64,000 nucleotides of DNA. Origin: Myxocyprinus asiaticus. Taxonomy: Eukaryota > Chordata > Actinopteri > Cypriniformes > Catostomidae. Position 1 is the stretch's first letter; each line of letters begins with the position of its first letter. Below the pieces are notes generated by a model, which saw nothing but the letters and a program-made list of their open reading frames with translations, was not told the DNA's origin and ran no database searches. The stretch is taken from assembly GCF_019703515.2 (NCBI RefSeq), contig NC_059346.1, positions 13,372,501 through 13,436,500 of the forward strand, in the 5' to 3' direction. The position numbers and the translations under genes are program-made. Positions 60,308 to 64,000 of this stretch are shown here, piece after piece.

Positions 60308-61147
60308 CAGAGCTGTCAAAATTAACGTGTTAACGAATGCGATTAATTTAAAATGTTTAACGCATCAATTTTTCTAAATCGCAATTAACATATTTACCAA
60401 TTTTCACATTTGATTCTGAAATTTTATTCAGCTCCGTGTGAGTGCTGAACACTGGTTGAAATAGGATGGAACTTTTGTGATGTGTCCGGCGGGGACAATA
60501 CACTAATGCACACACCAGAAAGACACAACAGTGCCAATAGTCAAGTGATGGAGAAAGGTCCCCTTACAAAACAAACCAAGATGGAACTTGTGACCAAAAG
60601 AATTGTACTTTGCATCCTTTGTAGGTTGGAAATGTTACCACAGAAGCATAAGATGCTTCAAATGAATACACAACCTATGGAGGGACTAGTTCTTTCAATT
60701 AGTAAATTGCACGACCACACCTGCATTGATCGAGCATGAGAAACACAGTCAATCAAGATTAATCACATTTTTGAAGCTAACTTGCTAAAGCTTCTGTTCC
60801 TTTCTAAAGAAAACAAAATTATATGTTAGTGCTGGGTTCAGCAGTTTGTGTGGATGACACGCATATAATATGTATAAATAGGCAAGACAGTGACGGAGAT
60901 TAATTTGTAGCAAACACTGAACTAAATGCAGATCTGCAATAGTTAAAAATATTAACTTCCCCCACATATTATGGACATAACCTCATGCGTAATTTTTATT
61001 TTTTTTATGTTAATAAAGCATTGTTACATTTTGTTATGTTTTCTTTCCTAATAAGGAAATAAATGCATTTTGACAGGAAAAGTAGTATAGAGTCAAATTT
61101 CAGCACTTGATCGCGATTAGAACATTTTAAATCAACTGACAGCACTA
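60308..61147. mobile_element. non-autonomous hAT-like element
   Basis: Left end CAGAGCTGTCAAAATTAACG (60308) and right end AATCAACTGACAGCACTA (61130-61147), inverted. The interior matches 23029-23877 across most of its length (GTGTTAACGAATGCGATTAA, AGCTCCGTGTGAGTGCTGAA, TAGAGTCAAATTTCAGCACT). Length 840 bp. No transposase; target duplication not clear. Confidence 0.75.
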
Positions 61148-62060
61148 CAAATTATGCTTTCTACATGCTTATGCTTTTAATATTAACTTAATATTAACTT
61201 TATACAAATTACATTGAAACACATTTTTGCTTCTGATTTGAGAAATGTTATCCCCTAATCTAAACATATTGCTTTTTTTTATTTACTGTTTAATAAATAA
61301 TCAGCCACCACCAGGTATAAAATCCCTAGCAGATGACACACATTAATATTTAGTATTAATTCTACATGCAAATTTAGAAAAGCAACCACAGGGGGGTGGC
61401 AATCCCTCCTGTTCCTGTTGTCGTCTCATAAGACTGTTTTAAAACTCTCTGCAGAGTTTAGTACAGCACTGTGGAATTGCGTGATTTCAATACAGCAGAG
61501 CTAACACGCAAACATTAGTTAGCAGTTCAGGTTCGTCACTGCTGTTTTTGTGTATTTACATAGTTTCGAAAGTGCACTGTAAATATGTAGCTATTATTAT
61601 ATAACATGCATGTGTGAGAGTATGTGGAAATGCACAGTGTTTTACTGATAAACCAGTAGCCTGCTGACTAATCTATTTGTCACCTTGACAAGACACTGCA
61701 GACTTTATTAAAACACATCACTATTACTGTCTTTCAATGACCATGGACACAGCAGAGGGGAGATAACTTTACAAACACTGCCAGCAGCCTCCTTAACTCT
61801 CCACTTTTCTCTCACTTTATTCCAAGGGTTTAGCATTATTTATTTATTTATTTATTTTCAGCATGTTCTATTTGATGCCAGTAATATTGTGTTATGGCTT
61901 AAGATTTTCAAATCAAAAACATTTCACAATGCCTGAACACTCATCATAGCTACTGTTTCCTTTTTTTTCTACTGTAAACACACATATATAAAGAGAAAAA
62001 AAAAGGGAGGGAAAAGAGAATCACTGCATGAACTATGGGACACCACAGATGAACACCAGA
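61148..62060. other. no gene recognised
   Basis: AT-rich with a (TTTA)n tract at about 61837-61857; nothing assigned. Confidence 0.5.
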
Positions 62061-62062
62061 TA

Positions 62063-62091
62063 CACTATATTGCCAAAAGTATTCGCTCACC
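62063..62091 (+). repeat. left terminal inverted repeat
   Basis: Starts CACTATATTGCCAAAAGTAT directly after TA. It pairs with 63282-63310; the C at about 62084 is the one mismatch. Confidence 0.93.
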
Positions 62092-62196
62092 CATCCAAAT
62101 AATTGAATTCAGGTGTTCCAATCACTTCCATGGCCACAGGTGTATAAAATGAAGCACCTAGGCATGCAGACTGCTTCTACAAACATTTGTGAAAGA

Positions 62197-63228
62197 ATGG
62201 GCCGCTCTCAGGAGCTCAGTGAATTCCATTGTGGTACTGTGATAGGATGCCACCTGTGCAACAAGTCCAGTCGTGAAATTTCCTCGCTACTAAATATTCC
62301 ACAGTCAACTGTCTGTGGTATTATAACAAAGTGGAAGCGATTGGGAATGACAGCAACTCAGCCACGAAGTGGTAGGCCACGTAAAATGACAGAGTGGGGT
62401 CAGCGGATGCTGAGGCGCATAGTGTGCAGAGGTCGCCAACTTTCTGCAGAGTCAATCGCTACAGACCTCCAAAGTTCATGTGGCCTTCAGATTAGCTCAA
62501 GAACAGTGCGTAGAGAGCTTCATGGAATGGGTTTCCATGGCCGAGCAGCTGCATCCAAGCCATACATCACCAAGTGCAATGCAAAGCGTTGGATGCAGTG
62601 GTGTAAAGCACGCCGCCACTGGACTCTAGAGCAGTGGAGACGCGTTCTCTGGAGTGACGAATCACGCTTCTCCATCTGGCAATCTGATGGACGAGTCTGG
62701 GTTTGGCGGTTGCCAGGAGAACGGTACTTGTCTGACTGCATTGTGCCAACTGTGAATTTTGGTGGAGGGGGGATTATGGTGTGGGGTTGTTTTTCAGGAG
62801 CTGGGCTTGGCCCCTTAGTTCCAGTGAAAGGAACTCTGAATGCTTCAGCATACCAGGAGATTTTGGACAATTCCATGCTCCCAACTTTGTGGGAACAGTT
62901 TGGGGATGGCCCCTTCCTGTTCCAACATGACTGCGCACCAGTGCACAAAGCAAGGTCCATAAAGACATGGATGAGCGAGTTTGGTGTGGAAGAACTTGAC
63001 TGGCCTGCACAGAGTCCTGACCTCAACCCGACAGAGGACCTTTGGGATAAATTAGAGCGAAGACTGCGAGCCAGGCCTTCTCATCCAACATCAGTGTCTG
63101 ACCTCACAAATGCGCTTCTGGAAGAATGGTCAAAAATTCCCATAAACACACTCCTAAACCTTGTGGAAAGCCTTCCCAGAAGAGTTGAAGCTGTTATAGC
63201 TGCAAAGGGTGGGCCGACGTCATATTAA
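62197..63228 (+). CDS. Tc1 transposase, intact open reading frame (343 aa)
   Basis: Cuts and pastes the element at TA sites. The frame is open from 62113, but ATG 62197 ([20 protein letters not shown]) is where the protein family starts. Order: first helix-turn-helix (about 20-50, [20 protein letters not shown]), a GRPRK basic linker (about 63-67), second helix-turn-helix (about 85-115, with [12 protein letters not shown]), then the DDE domain. Catalytic acids are D154 (WSDESRF), D245 (FQHDCAP) and E280 (NPTED), 34 residues between the last two. A glycine-rich box [13 protein letters not shown] lies between. It ends AKGGPTSY, stop at 63226. Length fits the family (about 340). NPTED is unusual, since most relatives have NPIE. 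No bipartite defect, stop or shift is visible, so it may be active. Confidence 0.95.
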   Translation: MGRSQELSEFHCGTVIGCHLCNKSSREISSLLNIPQSTVCGIITKWKRLGMTATQPRSGRPRKMTEWGQRMLRRIVCRGRQLSAESIATDLQSSCGLQISSRTVRRELHGMGFHGRAAASKPYITKCNAKRWMQWCKARRHWTLEQWRRVLWSDESRFSIWQSDGRVWVWRLPGERYLSDCIVPTVNFGGGGIMVWGCFSGAGLGPLVPVKGTLNASAYQEILDNSMLPTLWEQFGDGPFLFQHDCAPVHKARSIKTWMSEFGVEELDWPAQSPDLNPTEDLWDKLERRLRARPSHPTSVSDLTNALLEEWSKIPINTLLNLVESLPRRVEAVIAAKGGPTSY

Positions 63229-63281
63229 ACCTTATGGATTAAGAATGGGATGTCACTTAAGTTCATATGTGTCTAAAGGCA

Positions 63282-63310
63282 GGTGAGCCAATACTTTTGG
63301 CAATATAGTG
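63282..63310 (-). repeat. right terminal inverted repeat
   Basis: GGTGAGCCAATACTTTTGGC then AATATAGTG, followed by TA. Confidence 0.93.
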
Positions 63311-63312
63311 TA

Positions 63313-64000
63313 CCTCTAATAGTTTAGTGTGCTTGTATCAAACTAGGGCACTGTGAAACTTTATTTAATACTATGATGATATTCACATGGACAGCAAATT
63401 AATTAGTATGTTCCGTCAACTGAGTAAATTGTATAAATGTAAGTTATAAAAGCTGTACGCTGAAAAACAAAGAACATTTAACATATCTCTCTCACACACA
63501 CAGGGATGCAAATAGGTTACTGTGGTAAAAGAATGTGACCTTTAATGCCCAGAGACAGAGAGATTCATTAGAGGTATAAACATACAGCACTGCTCTATTC
63601 TGTGCATAATAAAATACAACACAGTATCCGGGATTTATACAAAGAATACAAATCTGAAATGTCTTTATGACAAAAAAAAAAAAAAACACCATTTCAAACC
63701 TGCACAAGTACAAAAATATCTAAAAGAACCTGTAAATATCATGACTAACAAGAAACGGCACAAATAACAAGTAGTGATACATCACACAGCTCTTCCTCTG
63801 ACATGGAAGACTGAAAGCCAGTTAACTGTCTGTCACTTTAACCCTTAAACGCATTCCTCGGGTCTTTAGAGACTCAGGACCTCATTCCAACCCCGTACCT
63901 CATACATTTTTTGGAGTTGTGCCAAAACCTCTTCTGTATTCCTCAATCTCTCTCTTATAAATAGTGTAAAAAAAAAAATTATAATAATAGCAAAAAATTT
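63313..64000. other. no gene recognised
   Basis: AT-rich non-coding sequence. The minus strand has AATAAA-like signals near 63362 and 63610, so a 3' UTR of a minus-strand gene beyond the window is conceivable, but no coding exon is seen. Confidence 0.35.

Larger units (their letters stand above)
62063..63310 (+). mobile_element. complete Tc1 element with open transposase
   Basis: 1,248 bp. Terminal inverted repeats CACTATATTGCCAAAAGTAT then TCGCTCACC (62063-62091) and the complement at 63282-63310, one mismatch in about 29. TA on both sides (62061-62062 and 63311-63312). Short repeats, unlike the ~210-bp repeats of its neighbour at 58267, so a different family. It holds a complete open transposase gene. 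Confidence 0.96.

Noticed and set aside
62520..63026. 168-codon minus-strand frame
   Set aside because: It is antisense to the intact Tc1 transposase and has no domain of its own.
63360..63900. Possible 3' UTR of a minus-strand gene
   Set aside because: AATAAA-like hexamers are expected by chance in AT-rich DNA and no exon supports it.

Overview
The window looks like teleost fish DNA, most likely from a cyprinid. Three things point that way: several Tc1/mariner families, one with the Sleeping Beauty type of inverted and direct repeats; very many short non-autonomous hAT elements with 8-bp target duplications; and tRNA-derived SINEs and short inverted-repeat elements opening with a motif like TTCACCCAAAAATG. 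The species assignment is inference from repeat families I recognise. Sequence supports no host gene, tRNA, rRNA or CRISPR array. The window reads as intergenic or deep intronic DNA built from layers of transposons.

Layout. 1-4.6 kb: a hAT end, then a MITE split by a dead Tc1 element and a hAT with perfect terminal repeats, then a truncated hAT. 5.3-6.7 kb: two weak hAT-like elements. 10.8-15.9 kb: a SINE, an element with TIRs AAGGCCTGTTCACACC, and a three-level nest (an unclassified repeat opened by an L2-like LINE, itself opened by a Tc1 element), then a foldback MITE. 16.3-20.8 kb: a tRNA-SINE, a short Tc1-like element, an 8-bp-TSD hAT and a second copy of the unclassified repeat. 22.6-24.4 kb: two hAT-like elements, nested. 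26.4-28.0 kb: a decayed Sleeping Beauty-type Tc1. 28.4-31.6 kb: a SINE, a deleted Tc1 set in mirrored microsatellites, and two hATs. 36-39.6 kb: MITE and SINE pieces and a minus-strand LINE 3' end. 40.9-49.9 kb: a series of hATs, several nested and several with readable target duplications. 54.7-57.1 kb: a hAT inside a MITE, then a Tc1-like MITE with another MITE piece inside it. 57.5-57.9 kb: a CpG-rich block without repeats. 58.3-63.3 kb: two long Tc1 elements of different families. One transposase has a single in-frame stop; the other is fully open.

The two Tc1 elements at the right end are the only coding units that look recent. The 343-residue transposase at 62197-63228 has its helix-turn-helix region, all three catalytic acids (D154, D245, E280; 34 residues between the last two), matching ~29-bp terminal repeats and TA on both sides, so it could be a functional gene. 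Everything else coding is pseudogene. The non-autonomous hATs and MITEs need transposase supplied from elsewhere. The nesting gives a relative age order: MITEs and unclassified repeats first, then Tc1, hAT and LINE insertions into them.
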